NCBI GenBank assembly: GCA_023362775.1
Contig: JALMGJ010000063.1
Location: 1,054,001 to 1,118,000, forward strand
Origin: Charina bottae
Taxonomy: Eukaryota > Chordata > Lepidosauria > Squamata > Charinaidae
Length of the DNA: 64,000 nt
Direction: 5' to 3'
Below, in pieces: positions 1 through 11,818 of this stretch. The first letter of the stretch is position 1. The number at the start of each line of letters is the position of its first letter. Under the pieces are notes generated by a model, which saw only the letters and a program-made list of their open reading frames with translations, was not told the origin of the DNA and searched no databases. Made by a program: the position numbers and the translations under genes.

Positions 1-526
1 AACAGCTAGACTGCTCACTGGGATTGGCCAATATGAACATACTATGACAGTTTTTTGGCATCTATGCTGGCTGCTGCTCCGTTTCTGGACCTGATTCAGA
101 CTGCTGTTTTTTTTACCTTTAAAGGCCTACAGAGCTTAGGACCAGGTTACCTGAAGAAGCGCCTTCTCCCATATGTATCTACCCAGACCATCTAATGAGG
201 GCCTCCTTCAGGTCCCCTCACCAAACGAGATAAGGTGGTCCTCTACAAGGAGAAGAATTTTTTTTCTGGTGGCAACCATTTATGGAATGCCCTCCCCAGA
301 GAGACTTGACTGGCGCCCGCACTAGCACCATTTCAGTGCCAGGTGAAGACCTTTTTATTTTCCCTGGCTTTTCAACTGGCTTTTAATTGTATTTTAATTC
401 ATGTTGTTTTAGTTTTTGAATGACCATCTTGCATCTGTGGTGTTTTTAATCAAAAGGTTTTTGTTTAGTGTGCATTGCACTATAGCTTCTGCTATTGGGC
501 AGTTTACATTTTTGAATAAATAAATG
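1..526 (+). mobile_element. L2/CR1-group LINE, 3' end, degraded
   Basis: The segment resembles the C-terminal coding end and 3' UTR of an L2/CR1-type LINE. A decayed stretch around 125-160 reads like the family's K-A-x-x-x-L-G-P-G-Y-L-K pattern, then comes an AT-rich UTR that ends in GAATAAATAAATGA. The same protein pattern is much clearer at 38.4 kb. Frames are broken, so this is an old 5'-truncated insertion whose start lies before or at the window edge. Confidence 0.6.
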
Positions 527-3211
527 AGCTCTACTTTGGAGTGTCAAATTGTTTTGGCTGGTTCTATTCATACTAAATGTATGGGAAGCCTAGACCTGTC
601 TGACAGAACCCATACTTCTCACACAGAACTCTCCAGCATTATTCCTTCATTCAAAATATCTCAGATTGTATAGTTGTGTGTGCTTGCATATGTATACACA
701 TACATATATCCATCCATCCGTCCATCCCCAGAGACACCTATCAGTCAGTATAGACATTTGCAGTGACTATATGGACAAACCATTTGACTCAACCCATGCA
801 CTTTCAAAAAGATACTAGTTGCATTACCATACGGCCACATGGCTCAGAAAACAGGTTGTTTTTCACCTTACAGAGAATGCATCTCATTTTATTAGCATTC
901 AGAGATGGTAGGCTTAGCTCACCTAAGAATGATATTGGAAGTCACACTTATCTTAAGTATGAAGCTTCTTGTTGTACCCTTAGAAGACTTATAATAAATT
1001 TAAATTTTATGGTAACCAATGACTTTATTCGTGCTTTGCCAATATTGCAGACCATTTTTATACACACACACACACACACACATCCTGGAAGCATCTGAAG
1101 TTGCTTTTCCATTTCTATATAGGCTAGAAATTTAAAATAACAGATAAAACTACAGAACTTCATTAACATATATAGACACTCCAAAAACTGTAACATTTGG
1201 AAGACAGCAAATTGGGTAATGGTATATTAGAGATTCTATCCTTACTTGTAAACTAAAAGGGATGTTGGTATGATTAATTAAATAAATGCATTTATATCCC
1301 ACATTATCTGACTTTCCAGTAAGCTTATTCAAGGTAGTAGATAAAGAAGGGATTTAATGATGTGCTTTCTGAGCCTTCAGCCGTTTCAGTAGACATCTTC
1401 TCCAAATGTTCTTCAATGCAATATAGGGGAGTAGAAGTTCAAGTTAAAAGCCTAACAGCATGTGATACAAGTTATTCTCTCCCAAATTGGTTTTAGCAGA
1501 CTGGTGATCCCAGGAATAACTGCATGTCACTTTCTTTTGTTGTACAATTTAAAGCTGATCAGGATTGTGTTGGCAAACAGGGAATGCTCTCAAAACTCAC
1601 AAATTTTGAGAAATGGTTAAACCCACGCCTCCAACAACCTTTCAAAACCATATGTCAATCACAGCAGTGCAATGATTTGTAGATGGTTTTCTGTTCCTGA
1701 TGACTGCTAGCTGTTGCCGGTCAAGTAGCCAAGCTGATAGAGTCATAACTCTTGGCAGTTTTAAAGACAGCCTATTGCTCAGATAGAGAAGCCAGGTCAG
1801 ATATATCAGCTCTATATGGCCCAGGGGAAATTGTCTTCCGCAGTCACCTTATAATACTAAAGTTTTGAAGCTACTGCCTACTTTCAGCCATGTCCCCTTA
1901 GTGGAACAGAAATCAGGATGTAGTTCTTTCTCTTGATGGTGCAGGGAGTAAGGTACCAGGGCTATGTTGTCAAAAACCTCATTTGGGACCCCTATTGCCT
2001 TACAGACAACGTAAAGCAATTTTTAGTCAGATGTCCATTCAAATCAGCAAAATCCTATGGAATTTAGTTTTTGCCAATTTCATGGCCCTAAATAAGATTA
2101 TCAACACAGTATCCCCTGTACACTTTTTTTCCAGAAGAAAAGTGTTACTGGTCTCAATGGAGATTTGTTCTGAGTTAGAGGATTCTATTTCAGATGGATG
2201 CTTCTACCTTCTCCAGCCTATTTGTTTTTTTTAAATTATAAGGAATTTCCTGCCAAACATCAGCTGGAGTGTGAATGAAATCTACCTCCTGAGTAATAAT
2301 GTAATAAAATAATTTCACCTCTTTTAGTCATTGGTTTGTATAGGGGAGGAATTGCTTAGTGAGTTTAAATAGTCTAGCAGTAGAACCTTTAAGTAACTTC
2401 CTGCCAACTCACATTGTAGAGTATCAGCCATACCTCATGACACCAAACTCTGGGAGGACTACATTTATGTTACATACAAACCTATAATTATGTTTAGTAT
2501 ATTTACCTACTGTTTTCCCACAAAGAATTTACCTTTAAAATGGAAGGGGTTGTCTTAGACTCACTGAGAAAACAGTTTGGAAGGCAGATTAGTTTTCTCT
2601 AATTCCAAACTTCTGGTAAATATGGCAATGTACATAATAAAAAATAATTTCCTTTCAAATAAATGTGGTAATGCACACACTGTAATTTCAGTTTTAAATG
2701 AAGTTTTGTTGTTTCTGGCAACCCCTGGCTGGTCTGCATGCACTAAACCTTAATCCCAGGTTCAGAATTCATACAAACCTATCCGTCTTGATTTATCCAG
2801 GAAGGAGAAGTGAATATGAATTACCAGGATACAAGCACCAGAAACAATAGCAATCATATTGCTCAATGATTCCTAGATTAAAATAGCATGCAAACATACC
2901 CACTGAATTTCTTTAAAATTCCAGAATTTGTCTTTGATAGACCGAAACTTTCTTAGGATAATCAGACCTAAATTTGTCACGTCTGCATTGTATCAACCAA
3001 AGAAATATACTCTGTTCTGCACTGTATCAACCAAAGAAATATACTCTTTTCATTCCAAGCTCATGTTTTATTTGGTAAATAAGATAGATTTAGTCTTAAG
3101 GTCCATGTAATGTCTGATTCATCAAGTTTATCAGACACGCTTTAGTATTATTTGCCAGGATGGAGAAAATTCTTATGAGAATTAATGTCTGGAATTTCTT
3201 CAAGTACATAT
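527..3211. other. Intronic DNA without a supported gene
   Basis: AT-rich, mostly unique-looking sequence. It holds an (AC)n run at 1062-1082, an AT-rich LINE-tail-like patch near 1273-1300, and a local tandem duplication with a period of about 34 bp near 2980-3050 (core CAACCAAAGAAATATACTCT). Open frames here are short, lack conserved motifs and look like chance. Confidence 0.6.
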
Positions 3212-3351
3212 AAAGGTAAAGGTTTTCCCCTGCACAGTCGTTTCCGACTCTAGGGGACGGTGCTCATCTCCGTTTCTTAGCCAAAGAGCCAGCACTGTCC
3301 GAAGACGCTTCCGCGGTCATGTGGCCGGCATGACGCGCGCGGAACGCTGTT
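3212..3351 (-). mobile_element. Sauria-type SINE, 5'-truncated, antisense
   Basis: It begins with AAAGGTAAAGG, the complement of the ACCTTT tail, and continues through the conserved block containing CGACTCTAGGGG and CATCTCCGTTT to GGAACGCTGT. Only the 3' part of the SINE is present; the tRNA-derived head is missing. The same block recurs at 7.2, 25.3, 27.8 and 28.1 kb. Sauria SINEs are believed to move with Bov-B LINE machinery. Confidence 0.85.
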
Positions 3352-6005
3352 GATGCTGGCAGGATTGAATTATTCTAAAATAGAGTGGCAGAGAGTGATC
3401 CACAAAAGAAATCAAATGCACCCACACAAAATCAAGGCAGACTTTTGAAAAATAAATAGAGTTTTAGACTTTAGGTATATGGAGCTAGTTTGGTTAACAA
3501 AAGTCATACAATATCCAACCATTTTTTTTTCCATACACTTAAAAACTTAAACCCACCAGACAAAATGCTTCAAATTATTATGGGACCTGTTTTTGCTCAT
3601 TCTCAATGGACCACTCAGATTCAATCACTTTATACTATTGACCTATCTTCTGGAATATATTCAGTTATGTAGTTAACCATTTTTACTATATAATGACATG
3701 GAAGAACAGACCAGTCCCTTCAAATACATACTGTAGCATTCAATGCTAACATCTGGAGCAACCCTTAGTTGTTTCTAGTGCTTGGCCAGAATTTGCAACA
3801 AGAAAACCACCAGTACAACACAACGCAACATTCTTCATCTCCTTAAAGTATTTTTACAACTTAACAGCAGCTGAGCAAAAGTTTGTAATCAGTATTGCTT
3901 GTTGCTTGTTTCAAACATTGTTTTGAAATTCCAAAAGCTGCTGACCTACAAATCCCAAGCTAGTATTGGAAAGTTCCATATAAAATCTCCCAGGTATTAT
4001 AGTTTAACATTTCCTGAAGTTTCACTGAGCCAGCATGATTAGTAATTATTGATAGCCTAGCCCTTATTATCAACCAACTACCATCATATCTGGTGGTAGG
4101 TAATTCCAGTAGCAAATATTATACACCATGTTGAAAGTCACATTACTCCTTAGTTTGCGTTGTCAAAAACCTTCAGAAATTTTTGCCTAGATTTAAATTT
4201 GAGAAAAACATGGTGTTCCGCTCATATAACTGTAGTATGGGATTAGTCTAGAACTAACCCAAATGTTGGTAGAAAATTTCACAGTAAGAAAATAACATAA
4301 ATCCTTTTTGGTTCGGTTTATATCAGTCTCATCCAAAACTAGCTCCATCCCAACCCAAATGCTAACTTTCAGCTTTTTTAGACTCTGTTTTTCTAGTAAG
4401 TTTAAAAGCAATTGCCCTTGATCTTCTCAGATGACTCTATTGTTGCCAGGCCTTGACGAAACTACTAAGTTGCTTGATAGGTAAGTTCAGGTACAGGACA
4501 CTCTATGGTTTCTACACATCTCAGAAGTACTGTAGGTCCTTTCAAGAACTTGATAGCAGCAACTTCATTAGGTTAGAAAAGGGCAAGTACTGAAGAGGAA
4601 CTGGTGGGAAGGCAAAGAAAAAGGACAATACTAGGGAGCAGTCAGGCCCACATGCTTTGTAATAACTAAGGCTAATTAAACACAGTATTGTTTTAGACTC
4701 AGTAACGGAATAACGAGGAGGCACAAATGATTAATCCATTTAGTTTGGGGTTGTTACAACATGTGAAATTGTAGTACATGCTTTTTTAAAGCTCATGTAT
4801 GTACTTTAAGGAAGCAATGTCTTCATATGCAATATTAGAATTTTTTAAATTGAAAAATGGAGTAATTACTTATGTGATACTATACATAAAACATGTTAGC
4901 CAGCATTCTATATACATTAAACACATTTTATAACAGCAAGTATGTCACAGTGAATTAAAAATAGCTGGCATTCTCAAGTGCGTGTTTACATTTTTCTTTT
5001 ATTTATACTCATAGAATAATTTCCATTTTTACTTAAAAAGTTCATTGAACTTAATTATTTACAATTAAGTGTTGTTAGCTTACATTAGAGAGCATGCATT
5101 ATAAATTTTTAAGGGAAATGAACCAACTACATCATTTACTGGACATGATTATCCAGCCAGATTCAGCAAACAAGAGACTTCTTAAAAATAATAATTACTA
5201 AAACTACACAATATTTATTCATTATTGCATATTTTCATTTGCTTACATACTCAACCATGCATTTTTTTTCCTGACATACTATGATTATGGTGCTGTCATA
5301 TCGTTCCAGGATTATCTAAACAATGTAATACTTCCAACCAATTATGAACAGTATCTAAAAGTTGGGGTAGCTGAGGATAAATTTTGTTATTCAAGCAATG
5401 CCCTCTTGTTCTAGCCACTAGTTCATGTTTTCAGGGGCTGACATTTCTTTCCTTCCTTCAAGTACCTTCTTGTTTCATTCAAGTGGAAAAATCTCTCATG
5501 CCTTGTTTGTACATAGTGCCTGTATAACACAGACAAAGGCAACGATTTCCATTAACAGATACTATTGGGGGAAAACAGCTGAGAGATTTGGAAGATCCAT
5601 ATTATTATGAAAAATCTTAGGTACCATAATCAACTAGTGGAATCTATTTTAGGGGAGAAAGTGATATAAAGAACAGGGCTACTTTTCACACCAAAGTACT
5701 AAAGTGGCCAATTTACAGACATACTGATTGGGGAGAGATGTGGCATTTGCTCATATTCTTAGTTATATGGGTGAAGCTCCCTTTAATTTAAACAATGGAA
5801 CAAGCAAGGAAGCATTTAGATCCTGACTTTTCTGCAGCCATCAGGAGTTATCTTCTTGATCCTAGCATTTTACAAGTTTCTGTCTCTGTTGCCTTTTGCA
5901 CAACAAAATGGGTTCTTTGGCCACAGTGCCTATGTAATGATGATAACAAAAATAGTCATCACTACACATGTATAATAAGCCATGATGTCTGAATCCCACT
6001 GGAAT
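3352..6005. other. Intronic DNA without a supported gene
   Basis: AT-rich sequence in which I see no recognisable repeat family, exon or RNA gene. Short open frames occur on both strands but have no conserved motifs or convincing splice context. Confidence 0.55.
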
Positions 6006-6016
6006 AGAATAAAGGT

Positions 6017-8689
6017 TCTATGAGGATCTGCAGCACCTACTGGATAATACGCCAAAAAGAGATCTTATTTTCATTACAGGAGACTGGAATGCTAAGGGGG
6101 ATAGTCAAACTACAGGCAAGCATGGTCTGGGAGAACAAAATGAAGCGGGACATAGGCTGATAGTATTTTGCCAAGACAACTCACTGTGCATAACAAACAC
6201 TCTCTTCCAGCAACCTAAAAGAGGACTTTATATATGGACTTCACCAGATGGTCGACACCAAAATCAGATTGACTACATCCTTTGTAGCCAAAGGTGGCGG
6301 ACATCTATACAGTCGGTAAAAACAAGACCTGGAGCTGACTGTAGTTCAGATCACGAACTTCTTATTGCAAAATTTAGAATCAGACTAAAGAGAATAGGGA
6401 AGACCCACAGATCAGTTAGATATGAGCTCACTAATATTCCTAAGGAATATGCAATGGAGGTGAAGAATAGAACTAAGGGACTAGATTTAGTAGATGGGGT
6501 CCGGGAAGAACTATGGACAGAAGTTCGCAACATTGTTCAGGAGGCGGCAACAAAAAACGTCCCAAAGAAAAAGAAAACCAAGAAGTCAAGATGGCTGTCT
6601 GCTGAAACACTGGAAGTAGCCCAAGAAAGAAGGAAAGCAAAAGGCAACAGTCATAGGGGGAGATATGCCCAATTAAATGCAAAATTCCAGAGGTTAGCCA
6701 GAAGAGATAAGGAATTATTTTTAAACAAGCAATGTGCGGAAGTGGAAGAAGATAATAGAATAGGAAGGACGAGAGACCTCTTCCAGAAAATTAGAAACAT
6801 CGGAGGTAAATTCCAGGCAAAAATGGGTATGATCAAAAACAAAGATGGTAAGGACCTAACAGAAGCAGAAAGAGATCAAGAAAAGGTGGCAAGAATATAC
6901 GGAAGATCTGTATAGGAAGGATAATAATATTGGAGATAGCTTTGATGGTGTGGTCAGTGAGTTAGAGCCAGACATCCTGAAGAGTGAGGTTGAATGGGCC
7001 TTAAGAAGCATTGCTAATAACAAGGCAGCAGGAGACGATGGTATCCCAGCTGAACTGTTTAAAATCTTGCAAGATGATGCTGTCAAGGTGATGCATGCCA
7101 TATGCCAGCAAATTTGGAAAACACAAGAATGGCCATCAGATTGGAAAAAATCAACTTATATCCCCATACCAAAAAAGGGAAACACTAAAGAATTGCCAAC
7201 CTAGCAATTTGAAAGCATGCAAATGCAAGTAGATTAATAGGTACCACTTTGGTGGGTAGGTAACAGCATTCTGCGTGCCTCATGCCGGCCACATGACTGT
7301 GGAAGCATCTTCGAACAACGCTGGCTCTTTGGCTAACAAACGGAGATGAGCACTGGCCCCCAGAGTCGGACACAAGTGCACAAATGTGAGGGGGGAACCT
7401 ATACCTTTACCTTTAAAGAATGTTCAAACTATCAAACAGTGGCACTTATTTCACATGCCAGTAAGGTAATGCTCAAGATCTTTCTCATGGAGCGAAAATT
7501 GCCAGAAGTACAAGCTGGGTTTAGAAAAGGCAGAGGAACTAGAGACCAAATTGCCAATATCCGCTGGATAATGGAGAAAGCCAGGGAGTTTCAGAAAAAC
7601 ATCTATTTCTGTTTTATTGGCTATTCTAAAGCCTTTGACTGTGTGGACCATAACAAATTGTGGCAAGTTCTTGGTGGTATGGGGATACCAAGTCATCTTG
7701 TCTGCCTCCTGAGGAATCTGTATAACGACCAAGTAGCAATGGTAAGAACAGACCACAGAAAAATGGACTGGTTTAAGATTGGGAAAGGAGTACGGCAGGG
7801 TTGTATACTGTCATCCTACCTATTCAACCTGTATGCAGAACACATCATGCAACGTGTTGGGCTCGATGAATCCAAGGCTGGAGTTAAAATCGCTGGAAGA
7901 AACATTAACAATCTTAGATATGCAGATGATACCACTTTGATGGCTGAAAGCGAGGAGGAGTTGAGGAGCCTTATGACGAAGGTGAAAGAAGAAAGTGCAA
8001 AAGCTGGGTTGCAGTTAAACCTCAAAAAAAAACAAGATTATGGCAACCAGCTTGATTGATAACTGGCAAATAGAGGGAGAAGAAGTGGAGGCAGTGACAG
8101 ACTTTGTATTTCTAGGCGCAAAGATTACTGCAGATGCTGACTGCAGCCAGGAAATCAGAAGACGTCTACTTCTTGGGAGGAGAGCAATGGCAAATCTTGA
8201 TAAAATAGTTAAGAGCAGAGACATCACACTGACAACAAAGTCCGCATAGTTAAAGCAATGGTATTCCCCGTAGTAACCTATGGCTGCGAGAGCTGGACCA
8301 TAAGGAAGGCTGAGCGAAGGAAGATAGATGCTTTTGAACTGTGGTGTTGGAGGAAAATTCTGAGAGTGCCTTGGACTGCAAGAAGATCAAACCAGTCCAT
8401 ACTCCAGGAAATAAAGCCAGACTGCTCACTTGAGGGAATGATATTAAAGGCAAAATTGAAGTACTTTGGCCACATAATGAGAAGACAGGATACCCTGGAG
8501 AAGATGCTGATGCTAGGGAAGGTGGAAGGCCAAAGGAAGAGGGGCCGACCAAGGGCAAGATGGATGGATGATATTCTGGAGGTGACGGACTCGACTGTGG
8601 GGGAGCTGGGGATGGCGACGGCTGACAGGAAGTTCTGGCGTGGGCTGGTCCATGAAGTCACCAAGAGTCGGAAGCGACTGAACGAATAA
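6017..8689 (+). pseudogene. Bov-B ORF2-type polyprotein (endonuclease + RT), broken copy
   Basis: The protein would nick target DNA with an APE-like endonuclease and prime reverse transcription there. Visible blocks are GDWNAK near 6090, SDHELL near 6350, the linker frame 6454-6915, an RT block 6950-7193, RT core 7422-8059 with GVRQGC and YADD, and the C-terminal part 8258-8689 with CESWT and FGHIMRR. Frame breaks lie near 6880-6950, at the A-run near 8025-8035, and near 8249. The SINE separates RT motifs, and about eight residues after KVMLKI are missing relative to the 56-kb copy. RT motif A reads F-I-G-Y-S-K-A-F-D, so the first catalytic Asp is Gly here. The YADD motif is kept. Confidence 0.92.
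7194..7413 (+). mobile_element. Sauria SINE, 5'-truncated, nested inside the Bov-B reverse transcriptase
   Basis: The SINE is flanked by an 8-bp duplication, TAAAGAAT, at 7186-7193 and 7414-7421. It ends in ACCTATACCTTTACCTT, the characteristic ACCTTT tail. It starts in the middle of the SINE body (GCCAACCTAGCAATT). Removing it rejoins the Bov-B sequence exactly as it reads in the copy at 56.9 kb, which proves the insertion is younger than this Bov-B. Confidence 0.93.
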
Positions 8690-8707
8690 ACAACAAAGAA
8701 TAAAGGT

Positions 8708-11400
8708 AATTGTGGTAACATCATCTTGTTCTGTTTTAGAAGAAAACAGAAATCCTAGCATATGGGTTAGCAACTTCTTTTCTGTGCAGAACTGCTCTTT
8801 CAACTTTCCTTTTCAGCCTCTGAAGTTCATGTATGGTGATATAATAAAGACCCTGGGAGTGGGGCTGAATTTGGCCTCCCTCCCCAATTTATTTTGGATG
8901 TGCAAGCTGCATAATAGGTGTGTAAGCATTATGGCGGCTTAAGGTAAAATTGTGGACACTTTGCCACTGAATTTCAGCAGCAAAATCTGGGGGATGCTTT
9001 GAAGGCTTCAGCATTGGGGCATGGGCTGCATGAGGCCCATGGATCACAAACCCCACCCCTAAAACATCCTGGTTTTAGTTACTTGCTCTTAAGTGTCTCT
9101 GCAGTTTTGGAAGCATTATCATACATAACTAAATTAGACTATTTGTAAATCTATATACTTATTGATAGAGTTGCCAAATAAAGCCAAGTGGCAACTGACC
9201 AAAAGGATGAAGAGGCCAATTTCAAGAAATAGCTTATTTATAAATATACTGCATTGACATAGCCAGTTTGTAGCATAGAGAATTGTAATCATTAAATGGA
9301 TCCTTACAGCTATGTAACTAGACCCATATCCTACTGTTTCAAAATAGTCAGCCATGACACTGGGCCAAAATTAAAGTTTCCATGGCCACACTTTTCAGCA
9401 ACATCTTCCTGTAACTGTTATGTTGGTTGTACATGGCCTAGCAATGAGCTGTCTGTTTAACCTTTTTTCTCCTGTCCCGCTCCAGTCATACACAGCAAAA
9501 GGTTCTCACCCAAGACATAGGCAACTTCATGACATGAAAGATAAAAATCCATACTAGATATTGTTAATACTCATGGGTGGCTTCAATCAGCCCAGAAATA
9601 TGTCGCAGAACCCAAGTTTTATTACACATTTAAGCACACTGTATTACTATTTGTTTACCCAGACAGTTCCATTCTATCACCATGGAACTCAAAATTACTT
9701 TTCTCAGGCCAACCTATAGTATCACCAGTTAAAAAGCTCCACGAAACAAACAAACAAACAAACAGAAGTACACCAATAAAGTACCTTTCCCCCCCCCAAA
9801 CACTCTGTAATCAATAAAACAATGGTGACACCCATAATCACAAAATATTTTTATTTCTTTCTCCAACTTGAACAATCCATCTTCAGGAAATCGTTAGACT
9901 GCCCTGTGGCATCAACAAGCTGAGAGATATGCTAGTAGTATTAGCATATTCCGGCTCTAGAAAACAAGGAAAACTGTCTACCTATTTATTGTTAATTGCT
10001 TTTAATGTATCTTTTAATGTATTAGAATTAAATAGTGAAATCCCAGTATCAAGGGCAGGGGGTTTAATATTCCATTTTAACATCAGGACTGCTCCAGTGA
10101 GTAATGCTAATTAACAACTGCATTCTCTAGAGGAAAGTGAACTGTGCTATGAAGGCAAGAGTCTTGCCACATACAGTAAATGTGCAGATGGCCCATATGG
10201 GTAGAAAAGGGCATCACACCCAGCTTGCAGTGTTATGCAATTTAAGGAAACTTGCTATTTCTGTTTTCCCAGACTACAAATTGTCAGTGAGGGAAATGAT
10301 CCAGTCCAGACAATACTGATTTATGTATCAACTATCACTCCTCAGTAGTGCTAAAATGCTTTTTGTTTGAATTCCTGATTAGTGGAACTGGAAGAGATGA
10401 GACTATACTCAGCTTCCCAGTAAAGTGCCTTCTTGTGGCATCTGACCTTTTTGTAGCAGTTAATCTGAGGACCGCAGCTTCTCTTGCCATTACTCTCTAG
10501 TCATCAAGCTTTAAAGAACGGAGACTGTTAGCTGTCTTTAGGAAGACTGCTACCCAGAGGAAGAACAACTGCATAATGTGTTGACAGTGAAAGTACAAAA
10601 CAAAATCACCACAAATTTCTGCCCTATTCTTTACCTAAGGCCAGATAAAATCTTGACAGCAAGATTTAGCCTACAATCAGCTAGTCAGCTGCTACTGAAG
10701 AGGTAGCCACCTGCATTTGCCAACTGCCTCCCACATTGCTTTTCAGATACAACACAACAGTCTTAGGCAGAAACACTTACTCAGCCACCCACTGGTATTT
10801 CTACAGTATTGAGCTTTGCTAGGCAAATGACAATGTGAAAAGAAGCAGAATAAGCACAGAGGGCCAGCAGAAAAGCAGTGATTGTTGCAATGAATGTATA
10901 TATGGTACATTTTTTTGGTTCAGAGTTGTGTGTTATTGCTAATTCTTGTCTAATATGAAGTGCATTGCTGCAAGAAGGAAACAATTGCTTTAAAAGCTAC
11001 CACTAAAGCCGAAGATGAGGCCTTCAACTTCCCAATAAACGTTGACATGAAACTTCACCTATGATATTAGCAGGAATGTGTGCATGACTCAGTGTATGGG
11101 TACGCCACTGATGGGATCTGAAGGCTGAAGAAAAACCATCATCGTTCACTTTTAAGTTGAGAGATGACTGCTTTTTTGTTTCTACCCAACCCAACCATCT
11201 TTACACTACAAAAGATATCTGCAGATTTAAAAGGAATCTCCATGATTTGAAGGGGGGAAAAAACCCTCAAACCCTTAAAGACAGAGGGACACACAACAGT
11301 TCAATTAAGACTCAGATGTTCAGTAATCACTGAAAGATGCAGAACGGGAGGAAGGGAAGGGGAGAAAGTCAAATTGCTTTGAAAGTGACTGCAAACCACC
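8708..11400. other. Intronic DNA without a supported gene
   Basis: No recognisable gene. Minor simple repeats are present: (CAAA)n near 9744-9765, a C-run near 9791, and short G/A-rich stretches near 11250 and 11350. Short open frames have no recognised motifs. Confidence 0.55.
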
Positions 11401-11445
11401 TGCTAAAATAGACATCTAACAATAAATGTTGGAAATGACACAATA
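11401..11445 (+). repeat. 45-bp displaced duplicate of an L1 segment
   Basis: The 45 bp are identical, apart from one base, to 13905-13949, which lies in its expected place inside the L1 ORF2 fragment downstream. Here the segment sits upstream of the L1 part that should precede it. The high identity, compared with the much lower identity between this L1 and the one at 24.7 kb, suggests a later local duplication. Confidence 0.7.
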
Positions 11446-11711
11446 TGCATCCCATATTGCAGTATTTTGTTCCCACTTATCGCATCTGCCGTCTTGCTTA
11501 TGGACAAGTTTCCATAAAGCATTAAACCACAAGTTAGGTCTACATGTTTCTGACTCAAGAAACAGAATGAAGACACAGCAGGAACTGCTTGATGAAGGTA
11601 GGAATTTACCATGATGTATACAAATTGCTGGAAGAATAAAAAGTGATCTCAAAAAAGAAGGGACTTTGAGAAAGAGGACAGCATTTGAAACACTTATATA
11701 AAACCAACAGC
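11446..11711 (+). mobile_element. L1 LINE ORF2 fragment, left part
   Basis: The stretch from about 11565 to 11700 matches 24370-24510 in order and content, including GAACTGCTTGATGAAGG against GAATTGCTTAATGAAGG. In both places the following sequence is the L1 ORF2 C-terminal region. This copy is cut off by microsatellites and the Tc1 transposon and resumes at about 13708. The limits of the left part before 11565 are uncertain. Confidence 0.55.
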
Positions 11712-11719
11712 ACCTAGGA

Positions 11720-11748
11720 TGTGTATGTATGTGTATGAGTATGTATAC

Positions 11749-11817
<69 letters not shown>
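11720..11817. repeat. Microsatellite, (ATATAC)n with (GTAT)n start
   Basis: GTATGTATGTGTATGAG leads into a nearly perfect ATATAC hexamer array that directly abuts the left terminal repeat of the Tc1 element. Open frames through this array on either strand are low-complexity artefacts. Confidence 0.95.

Positions 11818-11818
<1 letters not shown>

Larger units (their letters stand above)
6017..8696 (+). mobile_element. Bov-B (RTE) LINE, 5'-truncated copy with nested SINE
   Basis: The insertion is bounded by an 11-bp target-site duplication, AGAATAAAGGT, at 6006-6016 and 8697-8707. It starts inside the endonuclease domain and runs to the Bov-B terminus AACGAATAAACAACAA. The order of parts is endonuclease remainder (GDWNAK, QIDYIL, SDHELL), linker, reverse transcriptase, then the C-terminal domain. 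It is interrupted by a SINE at 7194-7413. Protein identity to the 892-codon Bov-B at 55.6-58.8 kb is high, so both belong to closely related lineages. The copy is dead because it lacks its 5' end and carries several frame breaks. Confidence 0.95.

Noticed and set aside
7346..7420. Start of a separate gene at the 237-codon frame
   Set aside because: The first codons are SINE sequence fused by chance to the Bov-B RT frame.
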